Origin: Toxotes chatareus
Lineage: Eukaryota > Chordata > Actinopteri > Toxotidae
Reading direction: 5' to 3'
Length of the DNA: 64,000 bases
Assembly: GCA_016801885.1 (NCBI GenBank)
Contig: CM028888.1
Span: 18,213,170 to 18,277,169 of the forward strand
The position numbers and the translations under genes are program-made. Positions 35,289 to 48,585 of this stretch are shown here, piece by piece. A model generated the notes under the pieces. The model was given only the letters and a program-made list of their open reading frames with translations, ran no database searches and had not been told where the DNA came from. The first letter of the stretch is position 1, and each line of letters opens with the position of its first letter.

Positions 35289-36744
35289 AAGACGTCCCAG
35301 ATGTTTTCAGGCATTCCCATTTAACAAGCAGACCTTCATCACTGGTGCACTCAAGGTTTTTTAATAATGCATAGTCATTGCCCGTCCTTGCTTCCATCTC
35401 CCCCAACCCCCAAAACAAAGCAATGTGTCGGAAAAACATACAGCTACAGAATATTGTCATCCATCTCCAAGGGGTTCCTCACACAGGAGCAAGAGACAAT
35501 TCAAATACCACATTCATGATGCATTGTTAGACAGGAAGTTGAACTTGAATTAAAAAAAAAAAAAAAAAAAAAATTGATTGTGATTTTATGAGACCAATAC
35601 TGATGATAATGATGCTGATATCAGTATTTTGCATTAAGTGGGACATTTTACAGTGTTAATATGAGTTGCTCAGTGCTCTTCACTGGACAAGTGGTGACAC
35701 TGTTTCTAAATGAACTCAAACCTTGTTTGGGATTCCTGTATTTCAGTTCTTTGTTAGTTACGGGCGAACACATACACTGATATATATCTGTTGGCACATG
35801 TGTCAGCCCGGCCTCAGTCGGATATTAGGAAATAAACAGTTGTGGTTAGCATTGATCATCTACACCAACTACTAGACGGTAACATTGCTGTGTATAGCAG
35901 TGCTTCCGTTTTAATTTCTCATGCTATTGAAAATATGCCGTGCTGATTTATTTTACAAGTGTGAGAGAAAGGATTTTCATATTCATTGGTTATTTTCCAT
36001 TTTCTGGAAGTCAGTTTTTATATGCATCTCCATTATGCTACGCTGTTGTTACTATCTTCAAAATTGAATTTGAGTAGAGCCCACTTTAATTCAGTAATTT
36101 GGACAAGTTTATAACCATCACAACAACAGCAGATGTTTAACTTTCCTATCTGATGATGACCAAATCCTCCCCCTCTCTCTCTGTCAGGATTGATTTCAGT
36201 TAGCCTAAATTATTGGTATATTTGTGGATTCTGTTTTCGCTCCAGTGCTTCATTAGGCTTTTCTGAAGCCACTCATATGGAAACATAGCTGTCTACTTCC
36301 TGTGTGTGCAGCCACACACGTACAGACAGACAGTCAAACCAGTAGCAGTGGAAAGCATGTTGAAGTGTGGGAGCAGGAGCAGGTTGTTAGAAGAGGCAGA
36401 TCAGGCTTTTAACATTTCCAGTTTACTTTATTCTCTTCTCTCAGTTAGTGTTTCACTGCCAGGCCGAGGGGAGCAGAAGAGGGGTGGGGATGGGGGCAGA
36501 GTGGCACTGCACACACACTCACACACACTTACACACACTGCCCCTGAGAGGAGGCGTGGGGTGGTGACTGGATAATTAGTGCTATCAACAGACCCCCCCC
36601 GTCATCCACCAGGCCTGTGTTTGGGGTCAAAATGTTGGAGAGGTTGGTGGAGTGAGGTGGGGCAGGGGTATCTGGGTAGAACAGAGAGGGTGGAGGTGTG
36701 GGCGAGTGGTGGGTGGCAGTTTGATTGGCTGGTGGGATTGTATG

Positions 36745-36747
<3 letters not shown>

Positions 36748-36786
<39 letters not shown>
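36748..36786. repeat. (CA)n microsatellite
   Basis: About 19 units. Confidence 0.95.
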
Positions 36787-36790
<4 letters not shown>

Positions 36791-37698
36791 TGGTCTGGCA
36801 ATGACCACCCAGTCTCCCTCCTACACTATGTGACAAAAAAAATCTTTATCTAGTGAATTTTTCCAGTGGCTGATTCATATATTCTGTTAATAGATAATTT
36901 CATGCTGTACACAGCATCACTTTGTATCGGTTTCTATTAGAAAAATATTAATAAGATCTGTAATGTTTTTATCCACTTTTAGTTTTGACTGCCTCGAGTT
37001 GAAGCAGTTTTTTAAAATGCATAGAATAAAGAATGAAGCTTCTTTATGCCTTCAAAAGATGGCTTATTAAACAGTGTTTCAATAGAAACAGGGGTGTGAA
37101 TAATCCGATTTCCTGTGGGAGTAGGTGGTGCAGAAGACCTATAACTCAGATTTGACTTTGTGAAGCCTAAACATGCCTCTGAGCATCAGCAGTACAATGA
37201 TCCTGTGCTGTCCTTTGTTCAGATGGTATTTGCTCACAGTGGCATGACATGCATGATCAAAGACAAGCATTGATTTTCTGGCCTTTTCTTTGTGTTGTAG
37301 TCTATTTTTTTTTTTTTGCTCTACTGATGAATGATGTGTTACCTTTTTGTGTTTTTTTTTTTGTTTGTGTTACACTCATGTTAGTTACACAAGATCCGAC
37401 TATATGAGTAGATTTTACACTTCACCTGATCCGACACACTACACAACTTCAGTATGGAGAAATGATGACGGCCTGAAGTCGAGATCTTTATCCATCCTCT
37501 CAGTCCACCCTCTCGGCCTTTATGCCAACAAACACACACAGAGTGGAGGCTGCCGCTGAATTTTGACCTTTATGGAGAATGAATCATTACTGATGTGTTG
37601 AGCTTTGTTGTTGTGTTACAAAGAGCCAGACAGCTTCCCTCAACATGTGCGACCAGACTGATACTTCCACTGCTGACAGCACCTGACCCTACTGTGCT

Positions 37699-37701
<3 letters not shown>

Positions 37702-37733
<32 letters not shown>
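37702..37733. repeat. (GT)n microsatellite
   Basis: About 16 units. Confidence 0.95.
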
Positions 37734-37734
<1 letters not shown>

Positions 37735-37843
37735 AAAATGTTGTACAGACAGTTAGTAATGGGGCCTTTTTACTACACAGCTTGACTGCATATTAATATT
37801 TGATTAATGTAGGTTGGTGACGCTCCAGGAAGACTAACATGCA

Positions 37844-37906
37844 GTGTGTGTGTGTGTGTGTGTGTGTGTCTGTGTCTGTGTCTGTGTGTGTGTGTGTGTG
37901 TGTGTT
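37844..37906. repeat. Compound (GT)n(CTGTGT)n microsatellite
   Basis: GT array interrupted by TCTGTG units, about 60 bases. Confidence 0.95.
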
Positions 37907-38215
37907 TGAGTGTGGCACACGTGTGTTTTCTTTGTTTGGCTCTGTCCCTTCAGTGATGAGGCATTTATGAGGGGGAGGTGGGCAGCTCTTCTCTCAAAGC
38001 CATAAAGAAAGGTACATGTACACACACATACACACAACTGCACACAAGAGTAGAACAGTGTGTGTGTGAAGAGAGACACCCTATTGTCCCAGATTTAGAA
38101 CAAAGGGTGTATAAGGCTGTACAGTAGATAAATCTATTTTTGATGAATTGCCACTCACCGAGCCCATGTCCCACCCCCCCACGCCCACCCCCTGCTTGGC
38201 TTTCTCTTCATATGA

Positions 38216-38218
<3 letters not shown>

Positions 38219-38267
<49 letters not shown>
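38219..38267. repeat. (TG)n microsatellite
   Basis: About 24 units; faces the (CA)n array 126 bases to the right. Confidence 0.95.
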
Positions 38268-38268
<1 letters not shown>

Positions 38269-38393
38269 CCCAAAAGCTTGAGTTCATGTATGTTTTTGTC
38301 ACAGTGTGGTTTTTCTCCTTCATAATGACACATTTATATTCATTAATGACCCCTGACAAACATGAACTCATGGAGGCTTACATTAAATGCCTT

Positions 38394-38394
38394 C

Positions 38395-38442
<48 letters not shown>
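38394..38442. repeat. (CA)n-(TA)n microsatellite
   Basis: About 19 CA units followed by five TA units. Confidence 0.95.
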
Positions 38443-38443
<1 letters not shown>

Positions 38444-40229
38444 CAAACAGGCACACAACAGATATGACCTCTGGCGAGATGAGCTCTCTGGGTGCCCTGT
38501 CGTTGACTGTGTGTGTTTCCTCCAGCTGGCACATAAGAGCCTCTGTATCCAGACAAAGAGCGGTGCTCCGGGGCCCGCTGCTCCGCCTGCGGAGGTGGGG
38601 GAGGAGGAGGGAGCGGTGGTGGAGTTCCTCCTGTCAGCCTTTGTGTCCTAATTGAAGTTTTTCTGCCTCTCAACCCTCCCGTCTTTCCTCCCCCATGCTG
38701 GTTAGAGGAGGATGAAGGGGGGAGGAGTGGACCTGACAGTGGTTTGAGGGGAGGGTTTCATATCTGGCTTTGTTGCTGCTGGCATGATGCTCGTCTCTGG
38801 TTGCCCTTCTCTTTAGCACACATGTTCATAAACACAGAGATAGCTTGGTCTGATGAAAAGGCAGGGTGCTGTGAGGGGATTCTGCCAGCTCTGTTTCTGG
38901 GAACAGGACGCAACAGGAGAGCTAATGTGCTAAATGAGCTAATGTGCCCATTAAAACGTGACAGTAATAATTTGAAAATCAATAAAGCTGGCTACGTAAT
39001 CCTTAATTGCGTAATGACAAAGCTTGATCACGTTATACTGTAATCCAATTTTTTTGAGTTTTGAGGGTGTGGTCATATGATGGTTTTAAAGCAGATGTTG
39101 CTCTGAAAGTGGCTAAGAATATACGTAGAGAAGCAGAATGAGTCGGAGGGTTGGACAGTTTGGAGAAAATATCTCTGTTTTATAAGTAAATGTGGTACGA
39201 ACAGTGCGAAACAAGATTTGTTTGCAGCAAACATAATCACAAACTTTATTTTTCTTGGAAAAAAAAAAAAAAAAAAAGCTCCAACTGTCCATCCATGTGG
39301 TTTCCACTTTACCAGTATATTCTGTATTGGTCCAACCACCTTTCCACAGTTAATACATGTACACACACTGATGTTTGTGTGTCTGTTGTTCAGAAATGTG
39401 CCTGTGTGTAGACGGGGTGGGGGCAGAGCAAGTTGCCACGGGAACAGAAGACTGAAGTAGCTTAAAACACGACATCTGAACCAGTCACTCTCTCTTTTCC
39501 TGACTCTGTTTCACACAAAGCAGCTCTTTGTTGTATGTGGCTGTCAAATGGCAGTGATCTTGAGCTGATCACGTAGTGCGTTTCTTCGGAAGCCCAATAA
39601 AAAAAACAAACAAACAAAAAAAAAAACCCCACATCAAACTGTCATCAGAAGAAGGAAACCAAATCTCTTAGGAAGAGAGAGTCTCTTGCTGCAGAAACAT
39701 GCTAAGTATGTTTTTGAAATCAGTATAAATATGGCCTGCAGTTACACTGTCACAACGCTCTACAGATGTCAGTTTTCTGTGTTGGTTCAACCCAAAAAAA
39801 AAAAAGCTTTAAGTACACTTCCCTTTCCACCGCAACCAGTGTAACAAAGGACGTGAAATCAGTGAGTTCAAGCCAGCTTTAAAGATAACGGTGCTCTTAG
39901 TTAATGCCTCTCTTTCCTCTTATTTATCGTTTTGTCTTTATTTTAATAGTTATAAAAACGCAAATACCCCTCTATGTATCTTAACTGGAAATTGTTAATG
40001 ATCTTTTGCAGCATGAGACAGTTGTCTTCACCCCGCAGGAAGAATTCATAGCTTTGTTATTGGCATTATTTATTTCTACAGCATCACAGTGTTTTTAGTG
40101 TATCTCTTGAATAAGACTTGAAAAACAACCTCTTAATATCAGTGAGACTTTCACCTGGTTGAACAACGAGGTCAAGGGAAAGCAGCTGAGTGCGAATGCC
40201 ACAAAATGAAATCTGACAGTTAATCTCAC

Positions 40230-40749
40230 ATTTGACACGAGCCCTGTTGGTACACAGTCATTATTCATTGCTCCTGAATTCCTGCCTCTGCCTCGCAGAC
40301 CGAGAGAGAGAGAGAGAGAGAGAGAGGCGGATGAGCTGTTTGCGCAGAATCGAGAGAAAGAGAGAGAGGCGGTGGATGTCAGTGAGCGAGCAAGCCAAAG
40401 AGAGAGAGAGGGAGTGCTTCTCCCTTCCCCTAGCAACGGTCGGCGGTGGTCGTCTCCAGCCTGTTGTTTTCTCTTTCGCTCTCTGTCGTACACACACACA
40501 CAGACACTCACACACACACACCACTCACTCATAGACTCCTTCTGTGGCTCTTTCGCTCGCTCGTCTGCCTGTTGGACCCCGGGGTGTCTTTTGACATCCA
40601 TTCCAAATGACTCTTTTTGCTTCTTCCTGAGAGATGAATGCAGTTTTTCGAGGATAAGCAAAAGAAAATCAAGGTGAAAAGCAGCAAGAGAAAAGGACTG
40701 AAGAAATAAGAGAGAAGCAGAGTGAGTGAGACAGGGAGAGAAAAGGAGG
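40230..40749 (+). promoter_or_regulatory. abr: Promoter and 5' UTR of the classical abr first exon
   Basis: A purine-rich leader with (GA)n tracts (about 40302-40326) and (CA)n tracts leads into the MEPLS start codon. Two short uORFs lie in it: 40607-40630 and 40634-40657, each seven codons. The actual start site cannot be fixed from sequence; TATA is not evident. Confidence 0.55.
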
Positions 40750-40810
40750 ATGGAGCCCCTCAGTGCTCGTGGCCTGCCCCGGCTCTCCTGGATCGACACC
40801 CTCTACAGCA
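40750..40810 (+). CDS. abr: abr first exon B, classical ABR N-terminus
   Basis: ATG at 40750 in a strong context (A at -3, G at +4) codes for [20 protein letters not shown] plus one base. Human ABR begins [20 protein letters not shown], so 19 of 20 residues are identical. The exon ends in phase 1 at GTACGT (40811), and the split codon A+AC would give the asparagine that follows in human. ABR is a Rho-family regulator with DH-PH (GEF), C2 and Rac-GAP domains. Those exons lie to the right of the window. This call also fixes the identity and strand of the whole 22-64 kb region. Confidence 0.96.
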
Positions 40811-42082
40811 GTACGTATCCTTCCATCCGTCTATTTACTCTTCACCTCGCATTGCTTCCCATTTATCTTTGCGCTCGTCTTTACCTCTAGCCATTTTTAC
40901 TCCGCACCCCCTCCTTCTCCATCTCATGGGCTGCCTGTTTGCGTTACAGCCAGGGCGCTGTGAGAACACAGAGAACACTTTGCATTTTCTCGGGACTTCC
41001 AATTAGAGTGCATCACTGTGGCTGTCCATTATCAGATGGTCAACCCCCCTCCCCACTTTTCTCATTTCTTGTGTTGTCTCCATTCCCAGATAGTGGTAAC
41101 AACTCGTGTCTGCTGTTGTCTAGCTATTTGCTGGCTATTGAGCACAGCAGCCTGGGGAAAGCCTGGAGATATATAGTGTGGGAGCATGTGAGTCATGCTT
41201 ACAACCTGGAGGTAGAACTTTATGTTCCGTCCTATCGAGGACACAAGCTGTCTGATGTTGAATTTTTAATCCACTCTGTATTGTGGACTTCATGCTGCGA
41301 TTTAGATACGATCTGACACGATCTACTGTACACTGGCTTACTTTGACTCTGTTTTCAGATCATGTGTTAGCAGCGCTTTCAGGTTACAGTGAGAAACCGC
41401 AACCGGTTAGTAACAATTCCTGCTGCTTTCCCTTCTAAATTAGCCAGACCTTTATTATTATTATTTTCAACTGTATTCAACTTTTTCTATAAAATCAATA
41501 TTTTTATGATGATGATTTGCGTAGACACAGTGAACAATGGCTTTATGCTGTGTTTCAGAACAGTGAGTGTGAACCAGTTTACATACATCCGATCAGGCGC
41601 AGCTGTGATTCCATGTTTGTGTGCTGTTGAGATGCTGTGTGTGTGTGCGTGTGTTGGGAGTTTTGGGCACATGACACAGCCCTTTGGGGTTTGCTCTGCT
41701 GTGTCACCATTGTTACCATGCCTTAATCTGCAGAGAGGGAGTGAATAGGAGAGGAAGAGGGAGACGGTGGCAGCGTGTTTGTGATTTTAGTGATTGAGAA
41801 ACAGAAAGAAACACACAATACAAGCATGTTGTCAGAAGTGTATTTGGAGGGCAGCTGTTCTTCAGAGCGGTCTCGTTAATACACTAAGGGCAGCTACACG
41901 AGTGACTCAGGCATTCATTTACTTGTTCATTTGGATAATTACAAATAATCAATGCAATTCTACAATTTTGAATTGCATTGCAACTTGCGTGGCTGTGGTG
42001 TGAGAGTATTTAGGGCATGGACTCTACAGTTGAGCCACATGTTTTTAATGGTGGTGATCAGCTGTTTAGTTTCTACAAGGCA

Positions 42083-42425
42083 TTTAAAGAACGATTCGAC
42101 TATGTGGGAAATAAACTTATTTGCTTCCTTGCAGAGAGTTGGATAGAAAGATCAGTAACACTCTCATGTCTATACATTATATGAAGCTGGAACCAGCAAA
42201 AGATTAGCTTAGCTTAGCGTAAAGATTGGAGGCAGTAGAAACAGCTTGCCTGGCTCTGTTCAAAGATTAAAAGAGACAAAACGCCTGCCAGCACAGCTAA
42301 AGACACTAATTAAAATGATATGTCTCATTTGTTTAATCCGCATGTAAACCAAAGCATAAAGATGATGTGTTGTGACAATTTTTTTTTGGCCCAACACAGT
42401 GACTTCCAGGCTAGTTGTTCCATCC
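42083..42425. mobile_element. MITE family 1, copy B (decayed)
   Basis: TTTAAAGAACGATTCGAC, TCTCATGTCTATACATTATA and TTAGCTTAGCTTAGCGTAAAG match the same teleost repeat as the copy at 24541. The terminal repeats are worn and the right end is approximate. Confidence 0.65.
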
Positions 42426-43687
42426 TGTGTCAAGTCGCACAATTCTCAATGGACAACTAAGACCTGCAAGAAAACTCAGTACATAGCTGCAAACTTCTCA
42501 CATTTTGGCAAAAGCATCCACGCTCTTCCTGGGCAGACACACTGCATTTAAGACACTATTCCATTCTATTCACTTGGAACTGTGAATGCATCAGAGCGTT
42601 GGATAACGTCAGTACTGAATTCTCGGTGCATGCATTAGTCCTCTTTTCAAAAATGGATCAGGTCAATGTAACTGTATAATAATGAGTTTTGATCACCAGG
42701 GGGCTCTATACTTAGTCTGTGTACTCTTTTAATATTGCTATTTTGGTTCTGGCATTGCTGTGAACAGAAACAGAACGCATCATAACTTATCACCTAATCT
42801 TCTTTAGCACATTAGAAATTCTGCGAGAGGGTGGATGTGTACAATAGGACACTATTAACATTACAATGTTATCAATGCAGGCTCCACAATGAGGGAAAAG
42901 GGCACAGTCCTTTTATGCACCTGTCATTTCATCATCCCTTTGCTTTCCCACCGTCTTTTATCCTACTCCCATACTGCGTGTGCCTGTATTGTGTCAGTAA
43001 ACTGGTTAAAAATATATCACCACTATGTGAGCTTTTTGAAGGCCACCGTTCAGTACGCTTCCTTAGTACCACTACACTGACCCTGAAACAGCCCATTCAT
43101 CAGTTCACAGGCCATAACAAAAGTCCTAACAGTGGAAGATGACTCATACCTGGTTGTTAATGGTGTGTGACGACCCGATCCCACCCTTCCTAAACCATAA
43201 TGCATCAGTATTAAAGCTTCCTTGGCTATGTAGTGGATTACCAAACATTAGGCTGTAATTGCATTCAGTCTTTTCAGCCACTGAAACTGTGTTAATGGCT
43301 CAGTGTTAAGCAGTGACCACACATCCTTAACCCGCTGAGTGAAGTGGGAGTCGTTGCCCCTGAGAGTCTTTCTGTTTAGTTTCACTCTCAGGTCTCTAGT
43401 GCTTCTATTCCACAGCATCGTCTCACTGCACTGTTTTTGTTGTACAGACTTAAATTTTTTGAAGGTCATGTGTTTACTGTATATACACTACAAAAGTGAT
43501 TAAAGAAAATAAAATAAAAGCTGTCTGTGCTTAAAGTGAAGGGGCAGAGCTGTACACACTCACATCAGCGTAAGTACACAAACACACTGCCAAACAAAAT
43601 CACTGTCCCAGACTTGCATCGGTCCTCCTCCGCCCCATTTGTCTGGTCAGCTGCATAAGTGGTAGGCTCCCAGACGGCTATTATTTT

Positions 43688-43690
<3 letters not shown>

Positions 43691-43719
<29 letters not shown>
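43691..43719. repeat. (TG)n microsatellite
   Basis: About 14 units. Confidence 0.9.
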
Positions 43720-46700
43720 CACTCTGTCAGTTATAAATCCATTACTTTCACAAAACCCTCTTATTGTCCCTCTCATCTTTGCTCCTCCACCTCTTTTTTG
43801 TCTTTCCTCTCGTCTTAATATCAGTAGTTCATCATTATTGTCTCGAGTGTGTTTCTTACACATAAAGTTAATCAGTTTTGTTGTAATCTGCAGCAGGATA
43901 AAAGGTTTTTTTTGATATGATCTGATTTCAGAAGCATTTTGGTGGTGCCGCTGTCTCCATTTTCTGTCTTTTCTGTCCATCGGTTAGCCCTGTGTTGTGG
44001 ATAATAGTGGTTGTTTTGTTTCTTTGTTGCTTCAGTGATTTGTGTACATAGGACATTATCTTTAGTTTCTTTATACATTTGTGTCCGTCACTGGTGAAAG
44101 TCTTAATTTGTCTTGCCTAGTTTGGCCCAAATTTAGACTGATATATCAATGTCAGTATGTTCGGCCAGTACTGGCCTCTTTGATTTGGAATATCAGAAAA
44201 ACACTCCTCAAGCTCCAACATGTGATGAGCTCCGTTGCCCAGCAGTTTTGTCAAATTGTACTTTTTTTCCAGGCTGATGGGCTGTCTGTGTTTTAGTTTC
44301 CCTTATTTTCAGTTTCACAGGAAGTCTAAGAGCTTTCAAATTCACGTTTTTCTCTGAGCCCGGGATTTCTGCACTGCACCTCCAGAGCCTGAGTGGCAGA
44401 CTGACACTGACTTCTGACTCTGGCAGCAGCCTGTGCTGTAACCTTCAGAGAATTAGCCAGACCCCTCTATGGCTTGCTTCAGTGCCACGTGATGCTAAAG
44501 CAACATCAAAGGATGGCTAGATTATGTAAGAGCCAGAATATGGGAATTTTGGCATGGCAGAGCCGAGGTGTCACGTGCACATGCAGAGACTCGTGCATGC
44601 ATGTATGTCAAAACGATTTTTCCTAATCCGAGTCACAGTGAGGACGAATCAAATATATGTACATCTCTGAGGGAACATAAAAAAAAAAATCCTTCTTCAT
44701 TTCTGCACATCTTGTCAGTGTGGTACGGAAAATGTTGAGGGTACTTGAGTTCAGCCAGGCAAGCTAGAATACCACAGGGCCATCTACCAGTTTATAAAGG
44801 GTTAATATGTGCTGAATAATCCCTACTTACTGTTGCCAGTTTTTACAGATAGTAATATGTAATATTATGTTTCTGGAGAGGAGTAATCTGCTGCCTGTCC
44901 TGTTTCCATCCAGCCAGTGTGCTTTAATCGTAAAACCGCTGGAAAAACGTGATTGTAGTGTTGACGACGTCACTCATGGGTTTCTAAAGGGACATTTTGA
45001 AGCCAGTTCCCTTGAAGATCAGGCACACACAAGTTAGCAAGTCTGAGATAAAGGTAGCTGGCAATCAGGGCAAATGTGCCTCCAACAGATGCATCTATAT
45101 CATCTTGTGGAGCAAAAATCTTGTAAATCACTATCAAGACACACCATTAAAAGTCAGTTTGAGACACCTGTTTATTGGCTTTATCACTCATTCATGGCTG
45201 TTACTGTGATATTAGAGATTTAGGAGAGTTGTGAAGTTGTGTGACACAATTAGCAAGTAATCAGAGCTTTGGTGTGAACCTGTGACCTTCTGGGTATTAG
45301 ATGTGCTCTCTTAGCCTCATAGGCTCTTTTAATGCCTCAGTGCGAAGCTATGGAAATACAACAGATGCTAACAGTTTTTTTGGGTTATGCTTCCACATTT
45401 CACCTCAGAATAGTGGCTTTCCCAGGCTGTCAAACTCTTGGTCTGGTTCCCCTCCGCAGCACATAAACTGTAATGGATGTTGCACACTTCGCTGCTGGCT
45501 AGCTGCTCCTGTCTGACTTCAACCCAGTCCCAGTTCTGTCTTTAAGTGTTTAATGGTAGTAGTTAGTTGGCTGTCACATGGCCTGCTTCAGCAAACAGGG
45601 GCACAGCAAAGTGATTCTGGATAGCTTCCCAGCAGACTGTTGTAGAGGAGTGTAATACAACGAGGGATGCCTCATTTATTACACCTCACAAAATCTATTT
45701 TGACCAAACCACCTACCTCTCTCCCTCTGTCTCTCTCTGTCTCACTGTGAGTAACCAATGACTCTACCCGCTCGCAGAAACAAGTCCAGATCAATCTGAT
45801 CTGGTACTGTTTTCAAACACCTCAACTGTGGCTTTACCACAGAGAGGGACACAACATGACACAGCCAAGAGGTCCACTTTAAAAACATCTTTTTCAATGT
45901 TTGCATCAAATTGGGGTGCTAGTTCATTTACTTTACTTTAGGAGACGAGAGTCACTGAGCCAATATTATTGAAAAATAATAAGTGGTAGGAGTCACAGGT
46001 GCAAGGACAAGAACTCTAGCTTCTATGCAGTCATTTGTGTTGCAAGACCGGAAGTAATGTTACAGGCAATCAAAGCCTGGATCTCTACGGATGGAAGATT
46101 ACAAACGCCATTATTAATCAATGAATTGCCGTTAGCACTACTGCTGATAGCGCATCATGGCACGGCCACTATCCGATAGGCACTCAATGTGGCCAGTGAG
46201 GATAAGGTTTTTGTTTTTTCTCTGTAGGAATAAAATTGTGTGTTGTGTAATTTAATCTGTGCTTCATGTCAGGTCTTGAATCATCGTCTTCCCACTGTAC
46301 AAGCTCCTCCATTATCCTGATCAATAGATGAAGCTGTTCTCTCCTCTCTCTCTACTGTAGCTATAGAAACAGACACTAAAATCTGTCCTCACTCACATAC
46401 TGAGAGAGAGAGTAAGAATCTGAGTCAGCCTAAAGCACTGTTGTTATGTAATGCCCACATCTCTACAGTCTCTCCCATGCCATGCTTCTCCGCTTTGTGT
46501 TCAAGCATCTTCCTCCCATTGGGCCTGTTCAGGGGGTTCAATGCTTATGTAATGGGCTTCATGTTCAGGAAACAGTTGTATGATGCTGCTGAAACAAATG
46601 CTCCTTAGTTTGAGTGTCTGACATAAAGAGTGCTGATGGGAGGAAGGAAACGACTTAACTGATGCTCTCTTATCCAGAAAGACCTAAAATCCCATCTTTA

Positions 46701-48289
46701 TGAACAAATACTAGTCCATGAAAGATACTTTCACCTCTTTCAGAACCATGTCAGGATCCACCTCAGAAAACATTAAACCTGAGGTGACAATACACCTGTT
46801 ACATATTGTCTGCTGAGGTTATTTCATCACCTACAGCAAGTGACAAACTTTTATTAGGAATAAAAAAACAACTTCCTTACTGTGTGTACACAGATGGGCT
46901 TCTAACTGAGCTGAACAGTTCCAGTATGTCCAGTATGTCACTGGTGCACAGTTATTAACTGTGGAAACCAAACCTGTCATATACTGTCATTCACTATTAC
47001 AGTAGCTGTGCAGCTGTAGCGAAGAGGCAGCCACATTAAAATGTGGACGTGGTTAGTCTCTCATTGTTCCAAGTCAGTGAGTCCATCTGAATGGAGTGAA
47101 GGAGAGATTTGGCAGTTAAGTCACAACACTAACTTAGCCGCTCGCTCGGCCACATCCCTGCTGGGGTTCCTCTGAACCACGGCCGCTTGGGTTCATTCAG
47201 TGACAACTGTGTGAATAATAGATGAATCTTTTGGCTCAGCTGAACATGTTGTTGTGGCTCTTTCGCGCACAGCAACACAAGCTAGACCTCGTGTATTACT
47301 CAGATCGATTGATTTGGTGATGATATCCAAATTCACATTTTCTGACCAATGTTGTAATTGGGATTTGAAGTGTTTATTTTCTGTAAATTAAATTCCAGGC
47401 TACATAGCTGTCGATTTATAATCACTAGACAAGCTGTTAGTAAATGATAACTGACAATGGGAAAAGCTACCTCAGTATGTGACTGACAGCCTATAAATGA
47501 TTTTGCTGACAGCTCTGCCTTTTAGCTGCTTGAGCTAATGTTAGCTTCTAAACATAGTTAAAGCCAGAGCTATATTTTCAGTCATAAATCTCATAATTTA
47601 ATTTCTAAAATATTTTATTATGATAGTATAATATCAAAGTGATTCTATGCTCAGAAAGGCTGTAATCAGCATAAATACCCTTCATATGTTTCTATAGAAA
47701 AATGAACCGAGTTAGCTGAAACTGCTGTTATACATTGTTTAGAATGAAGCTTCTGCAGTTTGAAAATTAGCAATTTTCATATAAAGGCAAATATAATAAT
47801 AGTTCAAGCTGAAAAATCCTTCTCCATGGAATTAGGTTTAACAGCTTGGTGTGTGTATTTGCTTGTTTTTTTTTTCTGTTTCTGCTTTTGTAATAATATT
47901 TTTTCTGTTTTTAATATTTTTCTGTTTGACCCCAAATCAACTGTGTAGTCAGTGTTTTTCAAAGAAATGGAGAAATTATGGACTCTTAGCCTCAGCGTTC
48001 TTTTTGTTTATTGCAAGAATCACTGGATTAAGCTAAGCTATCACCTGGCAGTAATATGTATATCAGATTGCAGCTTTAGCTGGATTCAGTTCCAGATCTG
48101 TTGCCATCTTCACATGGGTGAAGCTCTGAAAATCCTTTGTTGTGTTTGATGTTAGAGGGTGTGTCATGTGTCTGAGTGTGTTTGTGTTCCGCAAGTCTGT
48201 GGGGACCTTCACCATGTCCTGAGGGGCTAGAGCTGAGTATGTGTGCGTGTGTGTGTCTGTGTCTGCTATGTTACTGTGGACAGCAGTCA

Positions 48290-48542
48290 TCCTGTAGGGC
48301 TATGGTAACCACCAACCCCTTCTTCTTCTGCCACCCATGCCCCCTTCCCCTCAGCCAATCGGCACAGAGTAACACCACCTCCCCGACCAATGCTGCGGCT
48401 GCCGTGTTAACGTGCTCCCGGAAGGCAGGGGCCATGATTAAGCATTCAGGTTAGTCGAGCGGAAGAAGAGAGGAGGAAAAAAGAGGGGAGGAGAAGGGAA
48501 GACAGGAAAAGGAGATGAGGCCATTATGAGTTGAGAGGGCTG
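48290..48542 (+). promoter_or_regulatory. GC-richer patch with CCAAT and ETS motifs, possible internal abr promoter
   Basis: Within AT-rich intron this patch has two CCAAT boxes (AGCCAATCGG at about 48354, GACCAATGCT at about 48386), CCCGGAAGG (about 48417) and a purine-rich stretch up to a possible start codon at 48543. Promoter activity is inferred only. Confidence 0.3.
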
Positions 48543-48585
48543 ATGGATGCGCTCGAGCAACCATCGCTCGCCCAGACAGACTCAG
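48543..48585 (+). CDS. Candidate abr alternative first exon C
   Basis: ATG at 48543 reads MDALEQPSLAQTDS plus one base to a GTGAAC donor. Exit phase 1 is the same as the two recognised first exons. Start context is weak (C at -3, G at +4). I do not recognise the peptide, and such ATG-donor combinations also arise by chance. Confidence 0.22.

Larger units (their letters stand above)
23119..40749 (+). other. abr: abr first intron, part 1
   Basis: 17.6 kb between the two recognised first exons. It holds a T25 run (23737-23761), two non-autonomous DNA elements, two SINEs, a cluster of long (GT)n/(CA)n arrays from 36.7 to 38.4 kb and A-rich runs. None of the short frames here looks like a gene. 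Confidence 0.75.

Noticed and set aside
38148..38651. A 167-codon frame spanning microsatellites at 38.2-38.5 kb
   Set aside because: The frame is kept open by GT and CA arrays, which code for VC or TH repeats without stops.
40095..40799. A 234-codon minus-strand frame across the abr exon B leader
   Set aside because: Its translation is mostly serine, leucine and cysteine-valine runs from GA and CA repeats. No homology is recognisable.
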